Of a stretch of 64,000 nucleotides of DNA, positions 1 through 8,671 are shown in pieces. The DNA comes from Sphingomonas yabuuchiae (lineage in GTDB: Bacteria; Pseudomonadota; Alphaproteobacteria; Sphingomonadales; Sphingomonadaceae). Numbering within the stretch: the stretch's first letter is position 1; every line of letters starts with the position of its first letter. The DNA is taken from contig NZ_JACHNX010000013.1 in the NCBI RefSeq assembly GCF_014199595.1, positions 28,099-92,098 of the forward strand. Direction: 5' to 3'. The notes beneath the pieces are model-generated. The model was given only the letters and a program-made list of their open reading frames with translations, ran no database searches and was not told the origin of the DNA. The position numbers and the translations under genes were made by a program.

Positions 1-741
1 GCTCATCCGCCCGATGATACCGCCCAGCGAGGTTGGCGCGTCTTCCACCGCAAAGGGCGTGATCTGTACGATCAAAAGGTCCGTCGCGCCGTGCCCGTCA
101 AAGATCAGGGGCTCAAGCGCGGGGTTGGCGGAAAAGCCACCATCCCAATAATCCTCGCCATCGATCGTCACCGCCGCGAACAGATCGGGCAGGCACGCAG
201 AGGCCATGATCGCATCAACCGTGATTTCGTCGTTACCGAACAGCCGCGCCGCGCCGTTCGACACGGCTGTCGCGGCAATATAAAGCGGCAATGCCGTATC
301 GCGCGTCAGCGCATTGAGGTCGATGCTTGACGCCACCACTCGGCGCAGCGCACGCATCTCGCGCAGTTGCGGCGACAGATGAGCGACATAGCGCCCCATC
401 ATCTTGGACAGTTCCAGTGAACGTCGGAACCACGGCTCGAACAGCGGCCCGCCCCATTGATGGTCGAACGGCCGCAACGGCGATCCGTCTGCGACCGCCT
501 TCCACAACCGCTCCAGCCCCGCCAGCGCCCCGGCCCGTCCGCCGTCGGCGAGCCCGGCGACCAGGGCAGTACCGTTCAAAGCTCCCGCGCTTGCACCGCT
601 GACGGCGACAATCTCGATGTCCTCCTCCAGCAGCCGCTCAAGCACGCCCCAGCCATAGGCACCGTGCGCTCCGCCGCCCTGAAGCGCCAAGGCTAGTCGA
701 GGCTTGCTGGTGTCGGATGAGGACGATCTGCATTCGCTCAT
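1..741 (-). CDS. Patatin-like phospholipase (3' end beyond the window)
   Basis: The product is a patatin-family serine lipase, expected to hydrolyse acyl esters with a Ser-Asp dyad. The first 247 residues are visible and the frame stays open to base 1. From the ATG at 741 it shows the glycine-rich oxyanion loop GGGAHGAYGWG near residues 22-32, the nucleophile elbow GASAG near residue 50, and the D-G-G motif that carries the catalytic Asp (YWDGGFSANP near residue 210). There is no signal peptide, so it is probably cytoplasmic. The start is supported by GGGAG seven bases upstream. The C-terminal part is unseen. Confidence 0.88.
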   Translation of the reverse strand, partial: MSECRSSSSDTSKPRLALALQGGGAHGAYGWGVLERLLEEDIEIVAVSGASAGALNGTALVAGLADGGRAGALAGLERLWKAVADGSPLRPFDHQWGGPLFEPWFRRSLELSKMMGRYVAHLSPQLREMRALRRVVASSIDLNALTRDTALPLYIAATAVSNGAARLFGNDEITVDAIMASACLPDLFAAVTIDGEDYWDGGFSANPALEPLIFDGHGATDLLIVQITPFAVEDAPTSLGGIIGRMS

Positions 742-1115
742 AACTGCTCCCAAAGAATCCCCTGCCCTCGATATATGAGGTCAGCCATGGTCCGGTCCGG
801 GCCTAACGGGCAGTTACAAATTTGGATGCAGTGCAGCATAACGCTGCTCGACTAAAGCTTCATCGGGGCAGCCAGGTGTTTGGCGCGGGCATCTTGTGCA
901 TTGAACCGATGATGGACCGACCTACCAGATGCCGCACCGGAAACATAAACACGTAACCGTTTCTTGGTCGGCAAACATGCATGACGTTTGATACGGGTAT
1001 GATGTGCCACAGGGGCCTCCGCTGCTCACCAAAGCCCAGAAAATGATAATGAGCCGATCGATGAACCGGTTGCCGTAAGGCTCGTTGAGGCTGTTCCTTA
1101 ACCAAGGTGGGCGAC
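742..1115. other. Intergenic region, no convincing gene
   Basis: This 374-bp gap separates the divergently transcribed patatin gene and the DUF3182-like/hydrolase pair, so it should hold both promoters. The short open frames here lack ribosome-binding sites and look like no protein. I see no repeat or RNA gene. Confidence 0.5.
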
Positions 1116-2273
1116 ATGCACGGCGGTTCCGAACTCCAAAGTCAGAAGTCGTTGTCACCTCTCATCCCAGTGGCCGCGCCGTGGCGCAAAAGCGGTGTGG
1201 CAGCCTTGATCGATCGCGGGAACGCTCTCGGCAATGCGCACGATCAGGCGTCACGAACAATGCTGCTCAGACGCATCGCTGCATTGTTGGACCAACCACA
1301 TCTCGCTCCAATGGACGCATGGGAAGCCGTAGGGACGGACGCGTTTCTTGTGCCAAGCGAGGCGCTTGAAATTCACAAAGCCAACGAAGCGGGGATAAGC
1401 GAAGCCCGTGATTTCCTTGGAGGTGTGGTGCCCGCACCCTTCGTCGGCACGAAAGCCATCACTCACGGCTTGGTCGACGATGACGCCCTACGACCCAAAC
1501 AATGGTCAAACGACATGGCGCGGTTGATGGGTGACGCGGCCCTGCCGGGATACACGGCGTTTAGTCATACCGATGCAGCCAAGGCGGGGCGACTGCTGCT
1601 GGCCAAAGGGCCGGTGCGTATCAAAGACGTTTGCGGCAAAGCCGGTCTTGGCCAGATCGTCGTCGACGATGTCGAGGCGCTTGATATCGTGCTCGGTCGA
1701 GAAGATGCCCTCACCCTTGCGACGCACGGCATTGTGCTCGAGGAAAACCTGACTGATGTCGTGACCTATAGCGTGGGTTTAATCGAACTTGCCGGACAGA
1801 CCATCAGCTACTGGGGCAGCCAGAACCTCACCGTCGATCATAAGGGCCGAGAGGTATATGGAGGGTCCGATCTTCATATCGTTCGCGGAGGCTTTGACGC
1901 CCTGCGAAAACTGGAACTGCCTGATAATCTAGCGCGCGCCATCGACTGCGCGGCGGTATTTGATGAAGCGGCTCATGCCGCCTATCCGGGGATCATCCTC
2001 ACGCGCCGGAACTACGACGTTATTGAGGGGACGGATGCTGCCGGAAATCGGCAGATTGGCGTGCTGGAGCAATCATGGCGAGTTGGGGGCGCCAGCGGCG
2101 CCGAGATCGCAGCTTTTGAGGCATTCCGGGCTGAGCCTGGAACGTCACATGTACGCTGTTCCACCGTAGAGGTCTATGAGCAGATCACCCCCCCTGTGGG
2201 AGCGGTTGTCTATTACCAGGGTGTTGACCCGGTTGTCGGCGCAATGACAAAATACGCGATGAGGTATGCGTGA
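1116..2273 (+). CDS. DUF3182-like protein
   Basis: A 385-residue soluble protein that I recognise as probably DUF3182, a proteobacterial family of unknown function with some resemblance to carboxylase/ATP-grasp folds. There is no signal peptide. Visible blocks include VPAPFVGTKAITHGLV in the first third and a long acidic/hydrophobic middle with GLIELAGQTISYWGSQ. ATG 1116 was chosen because AAGGTGG precedes it by five bases; an in-frame GTG at 1107 is the alternative. Its last codons overlap the next gene's start (GTGA), so the two are translationally coupled and probably act in one process. No reaction can be assigned from the sequence. Confidence 0.68.
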   Translation: MHGGSELQSQKSLSPLIPVAAPWRKSGVAALIDRGNALGNAHDQASRTMLLRRIAALLDQPHLAPMDAWEAVGTDAFLVPSEALEIHKANEAGISEARDFLGGVVPAPFVGTKAITHGLVDDDALRPKQWSNDMARLMGDAALPGYTAFSHTDAAKAGRLLLAKGPVRIKDVCGKAGLGQIVVDDVEALDIVLGREDALTLATHGIVLEENLTDVVTYSVGLIELAGQTISYWGSQNLTVDHKGREVYGGSDLHIVRGGFDALRKLELPDNLARAIDCAAVFDEAAHAAYPGIILTRRNYDVIEGTDAAGNRQIGVLEQSWRVGGASGAEIAAFEAFRAEPGTSHVRCSTVEVYEQITPPVGAVVYYQGVDPVVGAMTKYAMRYA

Positions 2274-3028
2274 CGGATCCTAAGGACATCGACAAAAACG
2301 CTGTTTCGCTAGCTGTTGATGATCAAAAGATCGTCGGCACGCTTCTTCGACCGGAAATTCCTGTACCGGGTTTTCTGTTCATCCACGGTTGGGGAGGCGA
2401 TCAGGAAGAGGACCTTGGGCATGCCGAGGAACTGGCGCGCTTGGGCTGTATCTGCCTGACGTTCGATCTTCGTGGCCATGCTGAGAGCGGTGCCGACAAG
2501 GAGCAGGTCACCCGCCAAGATAGCCTTAACGACGTTCTTGCCGCGTATGACTATCTGGCGTCACAGCCCTTGGTCGACGGCCATGCGATTGGCGTCGTTG
2601 GAACCAGCTACGGCGGCTATCTGGCAATGCTACTGACGGCAAATCGCCCTGTCCGATGGCTCGCCATGCGCGTTCCTGCCCTTTATCCCGATGACCATTG
2701 GGAAACACCTAAGGCGAAGCTCGATAAAGCGGTAGTCCGCGCCTATCGCGAGAAGCCCCATTCCCCAGGATCAGACCGTGCCCTTTCTGCATGCACCGAA
2801 TTTAGGGGCGACGTACTCATCATCGAGTCAGAACGTGATGAGCAGATTCCGCGCGAAGCCATGCTTTCCATGCAAGCTTCGTTCAGACAAGCCAATTCAC
2901 TAAGTCACCGTATAATTCACGGGGCGAGCCATGCCATGCGCGAAGAAAAGCATCAGCGCGTATACGCTACCCTTCTAGCAAACTGGATTGAAGAAATGGT
3001 TCGTGCAAGCCGTCTTACCTATCGGTGA
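2270..3028 (+). CDS. Alpha/beta hydrolase
   Basis: A 252-residue serine hydrolase. The oxyanion block HGWGG lies near residues 39-43, the nucleophile elbow GTSYGG near 109-114, the acid is probably in LIIESERDEQIP near 185-196, and the histidine is in HGASHAM near 222. It has no signal peptide, so it is cytoplasmic. The substrate is unknown; the lid region is short, as in small esterases and acyl-peptidase-like enzymes. The GTG start overlaps the upstream stop codon by four bases, coupling it to the DUF3182-like gene. Confidence 0.86.
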   Translation: MTDPKDIDKNAVSLAVDDQKIVGTLLRPEIPVPGFLFIHGWGGDQEEDLGHAEELARLGCICLTFDLRGHAESGADKEQVTRQDSLNDVLAAYDYLASQPLVDGHAIGVVGTSYGGYLAMLLTANRPVRWLAMRVPALYPDDHWETPKAKLDKAVVRAYREKPHSPGSDRALSACTEFRGDVLIIESERDEQIPREAMLSMQASFRQANSLSHRIIHGASHAMREEKHQRVYATLLANWIEEMVRASRLTYR

Positions 3029-3057
3029 GCCTGGGTCTTGTGATTAGAAATCTTAGG

Positions 3058-3309
3058 TTAAATAACCTGGACACGGCGTTTTGCGGCTGGAAGCTGAGTT
3101 GCTAGCGCCCTAATTGTATCGTCAGAAAGAGTGCGAACTGCAGCACCCTTGCCGATGCTCATACAGCCTGGCACTACGACCCTAGCAGACAAGCGTTGGG
3201 CGGTGTTCAAAGCCTCGAACTCTGTGATACAGGTAGCCAAGTTGCCAAATTTAGTAGCGACCCTGCGACCGGTTAGAATGGCGGCAGCTTTCCACTGGAC
3301 ATCATTCAT
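3058..3309 (-). CDS. Small hypothetical protein (83 aa)
   Basis: An 83-residue basic protein that I do not recognise. It contains RRVATKFGNLATCITEF and ends KRRVQVI. The ATG at 3309 is chosen over longer options because AGGAG sits seven bases upstream. A promoter-like pair and a perfect palindrome lie just upstream (separate entries), which supports a real regulated gene. There is no signal peptide or membrane segment. Confidence 0.55.
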   Translation of the reverse strand: MNDVQWKAAAILTGRRVATKFGNLATCITEFEALNTAQRLSARVVVPGCMSIGKGAAVRTLSDDTIRALATQLPAAKRRVQVI

Positions 3310-3335
3310 ATCGGGTCTCCTAAAATCGCTTTTAT

Positions 3336-3361
3336 AACATGGGGTAGAACTATATAGTTCC
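3336..3361 (-). promoter_or_regulatory. Candidate EcfG-type (general stress) promoter with embedded palindrome
   Basis: Reading the minus strand, GGAAC (3361-3357) is followed after exactly 17 bases by TGTT (3339-3336). This is close to the alphaproteobacterial EcfG consensus GGAAC-N16/17-CGTT. It lies about 27 bases upstream of the 83-aa gene start. The -35 element overlaps a perfect 14-bp palindrome, GAACTATATAGTTC, at 3347-3360. That palindrome could equally be a repressor operator. Confidence 0.4.
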
Positions 3362-3876
3362 GCTTCGGCTATTCTAAAAAATGATACTGCTGTTGGATCG
3401 AAACTGTTCACGTCGAGCGGATCACGTCGTCGACAAGCGGAATGGCTGTACCTTCATTCCGATAACCGATTATAGGCACCGTGAAGTTATAACGTTACCA
3501 TATTAGCTAGCTTGCTAGCTGAGTGGTTTCCCCACTCTCCTTCCGGTAATCGTGCCTGCTTGCGTGACGCCTGGCAGGCCAATTTTCCTGACCCGGTGTT
3601 GATGTTGCCATAGCGGGCAATACGAAGGTTCGTATCAGCCCGGCTCAAACACTCATCCGCCTTTCTGCGCATACCCACATCAGACGACCCTCGATCAAAT
3701 CGTCCGGCTTTCAAAGTATAGCCTAGCAGGGACGAACGTCGCTCGCAGATGCTCATTCGTGTTGCCAGGTGGCAAATGCTGGTGGCGCCAGAGCAGCAAG
3801 GAAACATTACAACCAAATTTGGAACAGGGGCGATCGTTTGGCGCTTGTGAGTATGATCGTTCCGGGAGCTATAACA
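3362..3876. other. Intergenic region upstream of the Tat SDR gene
   Basis: About 515 bp separate the divergent small gene and the SDR gene. A 199-codon minus-strand frame crosses the SDR start but has cysteine/arginine-rich, low-quality composition and no ribosome-binding site, so I do not call it. A GGAAC at 3821 lacks a correctly spaced -10 partner. Nothing else was recognised. Confidence 0.4.
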
Positions 3877-4866
3877 TTGACCGATACAACACGACGGACA
3901 TTCGTGACGGGTGCAGCTGTCACTACTGGTGCCATTGCGGCGACAGCCGCGAACGCCGCAACACAGGACGGCGGCAGTAGCGCAGCAACAACGCTGGCAG
4001 CGGCCGCTTATCCAAAGCCCCCCTATCCCGTACAGCGCCAGCCTTGGCCCGGTTTGGCATCCAAGATGACGCCGAGACCGGACCACGGTGAAAAAAGCTA
4101 CAAGGGCTCCGGCAAGTTAGCAGGCAAGAAGGCCCTGATCACTGGTGGGGATAGCGGCATTGGCCGGGCTGCGGCGATTGCCTATGCGCGCGAAGGCGCC
4201 GATGTCGCGATCAACTATTTGCCAGCGGAAGAACCGGACGCTCGGGAAGTCATTGGGCTGATCCGTGCTGAAGGTCGCAAGGCTGTCGCCATTCCAGGGG
4301 ACCTGCGCGACGAACGTTTTTGCCGCCGGCTGGTCCAGCAGGCGAGCGAACAGTTGGGCGGGCTCGATATCCTCGTCAACAACGCAGCACGTCAACAGAC
4401 GCGTCCCGGGATCGCCGATATTTCGAGCCAGGATTTTGACGATACGATGAAGACCAATGTCTACGCACCGTTCTGGCTGACGAAGGCGGCCCTCGAACGG
4501 ATGGGCGCGGGCGCGGTGATCGTCAACACATCTTCCGAACAGGCTAGCAATCCTTCGCCCGACATTGTCGACTATGCGCTGACCCGCGCCGCAGTGCTGA
4601 ACTTTACCAAGAGTATGGCTAAGCAGCTTGCCAACCGCGGCATCCGCGTCAACGCAGTTGCGCCTGGCCCATTCTGGACTCCCCTACAGGTCAGCGGCGG
4701 GGCGACGCCTGAAAAATTGCGAAGCTTCGGTGGGGATTCGCCAATGGCACGAGCGGGCCAGCCTGCAGAAATTGCGGCGCTTTACGTTGCCGCGGCCGAT
4801 CCTTCATTGAGCTATTCAACCGGCCAAATTTTCGGTTCGACTGGCGGAAACGGTCAGCCAGCGTGA
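3877..4866 (+). CDS. Tat-exported short-chain dehydrogenase with K-to-R catalytic change
   Basis: A 329-residue SDR oxidoreductase of the YhdF/YhxD-like type. The TTG start at 3877 follows GGGAG by about seven bases and gives TDTTRRTFVTGAAVTTG, a twin-arginine signal, so the enzyme is probably periplasmic. The Rossmann motif GGDSGIGRAAA and the NNAA motif are intact. The active-site serine is 13 residues before the tyrosine, as usual, but the YxxxK motif reads YALTR: lysine is replaced by arginine. The paralogue at 33165 has normal YASTK. The N-terminal linker with RQPWPGLASKMTPRPDHGE is shared by both copies. Activity may be altered or lost. Confidence 0.88.
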   Translation: MTDTTRRTFVTGAAVTTGAIAATAANAATQDGGSSAATTLAAAAYPKPPYPVQRQPWPGLASKMTPRPDHGEKSYKGSGKLAGKKALITGGDSGIGRAAAIAYAREGADVAINYLPAEEPDAREVIGLIRAEGRKAVAIPGDLRDERFCRRLVQQASEQLGGLDILVNNAARQQTRPGIADISSQDFDDTMKTNVYAPFWLTKAALERMGAGAVIVNTSSEQASNPSPDIVDYALTRAAVLNFTKSMAKQLANRGIRVNAVAPGPFWTPLQVSGGATPEKLRSFGGDSPMARAGQPAEIAALYVAAADPSLSYSTGQIFGSTGGNGQPA

Positions 4867-4873
4867 CCAGGCG

Positions 4874-4900
4874 TGCCGCAACCTTTACGAGGTTGCGGCA
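4874..4900 (+). terminator. Hairpin after the SDR gene
   Basis: TGCCGCAACC and its exact complement GGTTGCGGCA flank a seven-base loop just past the SDR stop codon. The 10-bp perfect stem lacks a T-tract, so termination may be inefficient. Confidence 0.55.
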
Positions 4901-5181
4901 TAGACCGAGCAATCTCATCACCAATCCAATGCTTTAGCATAGCTGGCCAACAGATTGGCCAATGACCCATATGGAGCCATTCGCGACTCTTTTTTTGACT
5001 CCCCGCTTTGTGCCATCCGTTAATGCCGGGCGCGGCGGAACACCAAAGCCTTCGCCCTGCTCCATCACCCGCGAGCTTCTCCAAGAGCTTGGCGTTTCGA
5101 CAATTCTGCGCAGTTCTCATGTCTGTCACCTCGATGGATATCACGATCTTAATTGCTCCCGTGCTTAGACACCGCTAGCTG
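4901..5181. other. Intergenic region, nothing recognised
   Basis: About 280 bp between the SDR hairpin and the serine hydrolase. Small open frames occur on both strands without ribosome-binding sites or recognisable protein sequence. It presumably carries the promoter for the downstream hydrolase gene. Confidence 0.4.
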
Positions 5182-5187
5182 TTGCAT

Positions 5188-6273
5188 ATGATTAATACAG
5201 TCAGTGTGCTGAAGCAGGCGGTTTACGGCGGTTTGGTTGTGCTGACGGCTTGCGCCTTCATGGCGGACGCTAAGACGAACACCGCACTGCCGGATATGAC
5301 AACAACCCTTCACGAACAGGGCGTGGAAAGCGCGTCGGTCGCTGTGATCCGCGACGGACAGATCGTCTCGACGGGCGCATGGGGCATGGCAGGACCGAAC
5401 CGGGCGGCGACCGTCGCCACGCCCTACAATCTCGCCTCGCTGACGAAGCCGCTGACGGCGGAGGTCATCCTGCGACTGGTGTCCGCCGGCAAGCTGTCGC
5501 TCAACGATCCGATGGATCGCTACTGGAGCGACCCCGACCTGTCAGGTGATCCCCGGCGGATGAACCTGACGGTCCGCATGGCGCTGAGCCATCGCACCGG
5601 GTTGCCGAACTGGCGTGATGCGAAGGGGCTGGCGTTCGATCATGATCCCGGCACGACCACCGGCTATTCGGGCGAGGGGTATCAATATGCGGCAGGCTAC
5701 GCCGAGCACCGCACCGGGCAGTCGTTCGAGACGCTTGCTCACCGCTGGCTGTTCGCCCCCGCCCATATGCGCGTATCAGGCTATGTGTCGGCGCAAGGTG
5801 AGACCGTGCCGATCGCCGTGCCCTATGACGAAGCAGGCAAACCGCTGCCGGTCGAGCGGGTGACGCGATACAACGCTGCCGACCTGGCCCACGCGACCGC
5901 GCGGGATTATGCGTGCTTCCTGATCGATGCGCGCAACGACCGGGGCCTGTCCGCATCTGTCGCGGCGGAGCGCAGCATATCGCAGGCCGACCTGACGCCC
6001 AAAACATGTGCCGGATCGAAAGCGGCCACCTGTCCGCCCTGGACCGGCTTTGGCCTTGGCTGGCAGCTCCTTGGTTTTCCCGATGGTACGACGATGCTTC
6101 ACACCGGCAAGGATGCTGGGGCGTTCACCTTCGCCGCGATCGATCGTGCGAGCGGCGACGGCATCGTCATCCTGACCAACAGCGACAACGGGTGGCGGGT
6201 CATCCTGCCCATCCTCGAACGCACGGGGAGCGATCCGAAGCTGATCGCCTTCCTCCGCGGCCAGATGAACTGA
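5188..6273 (+). CDS. Beta-lactamase-fold serine hydrolase (class C/esterase family)
   Basis: A 361-residue exported hydrolase of the beta-lactamase/penicillin-binding superfamily, probably an esterase or peptidase rather than a resistance enzyme. Motifs: SxxK as SLTK near residue 88, the YxN equivalent as YSG (Asn replaced by Gly), and HTG near 307 as the KTG equivalent. The N-terminus has a signal with LVVLTACAF, a plausible lipobox, so the protein may be an inner- or outer-membrane lipoprotein. ATG 5188 is taken; a TTG six bases upstream is possible. The next gene follows by only 13 bases. Confidence 0.87.
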   Translation: MINTVSVLKQAVYGGLVVLTACAFMADAKTNTALPDMTTTLHEQGVESASVAVIRDGQIVSTGAWGMAGPNRAATVATPYNLASLTKPLTAEVILRLVSAGKLSLNDPMDRYWSDPDLSGDPRRMNLTVRMALSHRTGLPNWRDAKGLAFDHDPGTTTGYSGEGYQYAAGYAEHRTGQSFETLAHRWLFAPAHMRVSGYVSAQGETVPIAVPYDEAGKPLPVERVTRYNAADLAHATARDYACFLIDARNDRGLSASVAAERSISQADLTPKTCAGSKAATCPPWTGFGLGWQLLGFPDGTTMLHTGKDAGAFTFAAIDRASGDGIVILTNSDNGWRVILPILERTGSDPKLIAFLRGQMN

Positions 6274-6286
6274 CAGGACCAAAGTC

Positions 6287-6766
6287 ATGATCACCGCGAT
6301 CGCCGTTGCCGCAGCCCTGCTCGCGACGTCCATGCCGCCCCCGGCCAATCCGTTGACGACCGAGATCAGCGCGCTCGATGCGCAGGTGTTCGACGCCTAC
6401 AACCGCTGCGACCTGCCGACCTTTTCCGGCTATTTCGATCCGAAGGTCGCCTTCTACCACGACACTGGCGGTGCGACCTTCGAGCATGACGCGATGGTGG
6501 ACGGGGTGCGCAAATACATCTGCGGGAAAGTGAAGCGCGAGCTGATCCCGGCGACGTTCCGCGTCTATCCGATCAAGGATTATGGCGCGATCGAGGAAGG
6601 CGAACACCGCTTCTGTGAGTTGGCGACGGGACGATGCGAAGGGATCGCCAAATTCGTGATGGTCTGGGCGAAGCAGGATGGTGCCTGGCGGATCACCAGT
6701 GTCCTCAGTTACGGGCATGGACGTTCAGACTGGCCTTCCCAGCCCCCAAAAGCGGACGCTTATTAA
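6287..6766 (+). CDS. Exported NTF2-like (DUF4440) protein
   Basis: A 159-residue protein with an N-terminal signal (AVAAALLATSMPPPANP) and one SnoaL/NTF2-like cone domain of the DUF4440 kind. Typical features are the helix LDAQVFDAYNRCDLPTFSGYF and the closing strand WRITSVLSYGHG. These domains bind small ligands or act as accessory subunits; no catalytic residue is evident. It lies 13 bases after the serine hydrolase gene, so they are probably co-transcribed. The stop codon region contains an AAAGCGGAC motif that recurs in a hairpin near 30.1 kb. Confidence 0.82.
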   Translation: MITAIAVAAALLATSMPPPANPLTTEISALDAQVFDAYNRCDLPTFSGYFDPKVAFYHDTGGATFEHDAMVDGVRKYICGKVKRELIPATFRVYPIKDYGAIEEGEHRFCELATGRCEGIAKFVMVWAKQDGAWRITSVLSYGHGRSDWPSQPPKADAY

Positions 6767-6996
6767 TCTTGGTCGCATACGGCCGTTGGGCACCACGAAA
6801 CCGCTTTGCGCACGCAAACGTGACGGGTTCATGCAGCGGCCGCCTCCATTCGCCGTCCAACCTGGCACGCCAGCCGATAAACTCTTTCGAAGGCGTCGGA
6901 AATCCCTCGAGCTTGAGGTTGTGGATCAGGTCAGTGGCGAGCGATGCGGCCTCGTCGCGCCGTCATGACAAGAATATCCTCGGTCGACCCCATGGC
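6767..6996 (-). other. Possible gene remnant, no intact start
   Basis: The minus strand has an open, protein-like frame from about 6960 down to 6706 (SLATDLIHNLKLEGFPTP and then KEFIGWRARLDGEWRRPL), overlapping the 3' end of the NTF2-like gene. It has a stop immediately upstream and no start codon with a ribosome-binding site. I do not recognise the family. It may be a decayed gene end. Confidence 0.25.
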
Positions 6997-7488
6997 TCAC
7001 TTCGCAAGCAGCTGCGCCAACGTCACCGGTTGAAAATCGCGCGCGTCGACACCGACGTCGAACTGGCGCGGCATCGGTGTCAGGCGGCCGTGGCTGTGTC
7101 CATGCAAGTTAAGCGCGCCCTTGTGCTGGCGGTTCCAGCTGCGAAAGGCGTAGTGCCCCAGGACGAGCGCACGGCCTTCGACCTCGATCTCGGCATAGTC
7201 GCCGACGCTCGCCCAGCCCGGTGCGGCGCCCGTGGCGTCGGGATCGTTGTTGCCGCGGAGCAGATGCTTGGTTCCGTTGAGCCTGGCGAGCAGCGCCGCG
7301 ACATCAGCCGGCCGCCGCGCGACATCACCCAGATGCCAAACGACATCCTCTACGCCCACGACGGCGTTCCAGCGGCCGATCAGTTCGGCGTCCATCTCGG
7401 CCACGCTGGCGAAGGGTCGCTTGTGGATGTTGATCGTGCGGTGATCGCCGAAATGCGTGTCGGCGGTGAAGAAGACGGTCATGTCCAA
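6997..7488 (-). CDS. Calcineurin-like metallophosphoesterase
   Basis: A 163-residue phosphoesterase of the short YfcE/MJ0936-like class. The metal-binding signature is complete: DTHFGD near residue 10, GDVA near 54, GNND near 79, GHYAFRSW near 111 and GHSHG near 130. It is cytoplasmic. It starts inside the end of the SPL-like gene (10-bp overlap), so the two are coupled. This points to a nucleic-acid or nucleotide substrate, but that is inference from the neighbour. Confidence 0.92.
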   Translation of the reverse strand: MDMTVFFTADTHFGDHRTINIHKRPFASVAEMDAELIGRWNAVVGVEDVVWHLGDVARRPADVAALLARLNGTKHLLRGNNDPDATGAAPGWASVGDYAEIEVEGRALVLGHYAFRSWNRQHKGALNLHGHSHGRLTPMPRQFDVGVDARDFQPVTLAQLLAK

Positions 7489-8624
7489 TAGAGGATGCGC
7501 GCCGCCGGTAGCAGCGTCCCGATCCTTTCCTCGAAAAACAGGCGAAGTGATCGCATCGTCGGCGCATCATAGACTTGCTTTTCAGTCCCGAACTTGGTGC
7601 GCTTTGTCGTCCGGTTATCCGCCCCCATGTCGAGCGCGGAGCCGGGATACCAGCTCTCCAGCACCGCCTTCGATCCGGGCGTAAAGCGATGCGTGATGAG
7701 TTCAACCGTCAGGTCGAGATCGGCGATGCCTGTCAGCGCCCCTGCCGCATCGGCGAGCAAAGCGTCGTACGCCTCGCGCCAGCCGTCGGCCGCGATGATC
7801 GGCGCGATCGTCAGGCCGATCGGATAGCCCGCGCGCGCCATGTCGGCCAGGGCCGTGAGCCTGGCTGCGACCGGCGCCGTACCGCCCTCGAACCGGGCAA
7901 ACATCGTCGGATTAATCGAGGCGCGCATCCGCGTGCGTTTCTGATGGTCGAGGCCGAGCAGCGGCCCGACGTCAGCGAACTTCGTGGTGAAGCGCAACTG
8001 CGCCGCCGCCTCCCAGCGGCCGAACCAGGCGATCGCCGCCGACAGCGATCCGGTGATCGCCTCCAGACCCAGCGGATCGGTGTAGCAGGACGCCTCGAAC
8101 GTCGTGCCTTCGTGCGCGCGCGCCTCGCTACGCGAGGTGATGCTGCCCTGTCCCAGATACGCTGGCAGCCCGTCCAGTATCTCGTCGAGATTGGCGTAGA
8201 CGCGGGTGATCGGCGGCCCCTTCAACGACCCTGCGAGATAGCAATAGCTGCAATGCGCAGGACACCCTTCGGCAAGGTCGACCCGCCAGTCGGCGCTGGG
8301 CGCGATCGGCTGCAACCGCCGTTTCGACGGTGGCGCGACCACCACCGCTAGCGTCGATTTCGCCTCCGAGTAGGCGCGCCGCGGATCGTCGGGTAGCCCC
8401 AGTGAGAGGCGATCACCGGGAAGCGTCACAACCTCGATACCCTGCACTTCAGCACGTGCGACGATGGCTCGGCCATGCGCGAAGCCCAGCGCCGAGCGCG
8501 TCACCAACAACCGACGCGGGCGCCATCCTGCCCCCGGTCTCCCCGTCGTCGGTGCTGTCGCTATCGTCGCCATGGCCAAGCCAACGAACGGCACGCCGGG
8601 ACGGTCCAACCGATCGACAGGCAC
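7479..8624 (-). CDS. SPL-family radical SAM protein
   Basis: A 381-residue radical SAM enzyme of the spore-photoproduct-lyase family as found in non-sporulating Proteobacteria. The [4Fe-4S]/SAM motif appears as CPAHCSYC (C-x3-C-x2-C) near residues 118-125, followed by YLAGSLKGPP. The C-terminal half contains RMRASINPTMFARFEGGT and MGADNRTTKRTKFG, typical of this family. In bacteria lacking spores the substrate is unknown; a DNA-lesion role is possible. It is coupled with the metallophosphoesterase gene and divergent from the M1 aminopeptidase gene. Confidence 0.85.
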   Translation of the reverse strand: MPVDRLDRPGVPFVGLAMATIATAPTTGRPGAGWRPRRLLVTRSALGFAHGRAIVARAEVQGIEVVTLPGDRLSLGLPDDPRRAYSEAKSTLAVVVAPPSKRRLQPIAPSADWRVDLAEGCPAHCSYCYLAGSLKGPPITRVYANLDEILDGLPAYLGQGSITSRSEARAHEGTTFEASCYTDPLGLEAITGSLSAAIAWFGRWEAAAQLRFTTKFADVGPLLGLDHQKRTRMRASINPTMFARFEGGTAPVAARLTALADMARAGYPIGLTIAPIIAADGWREAYDALLADAAGALTGIADLDLTVELITHRFTPGSKAVLESWYPGSALDMGADNRTTKRTKFGTEKQVYDAPTMRSLRLFFEERIGTLLPAARILYWT

Positions 8625-8671
8625 CGCCCCATCTTCTTAGGATCGGCGCTCCACCGCGACAGGGGGCCGAC

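Noticed and set aside
3821..3846. Possible EcfG promoter before the first SDR gene
   Set aside because: GGAAC is present, but at 16-17 bp spacing the -10 reads CGCT or GCTT, not CGTT.
3487..4086. 199-codon minus-strand frame across the SDR promoter
   Set aside because: Cys/Arg-rich low-quality sequence overlapping the Tat signal of a convincing gene.
8330..8671. Upstream extension of the M1 aminopeptidase frame
   Set aside because: Mostly antisense to the SPL-like gene and very Arg/Pro-rich; the signal peptide begins only after 8672.
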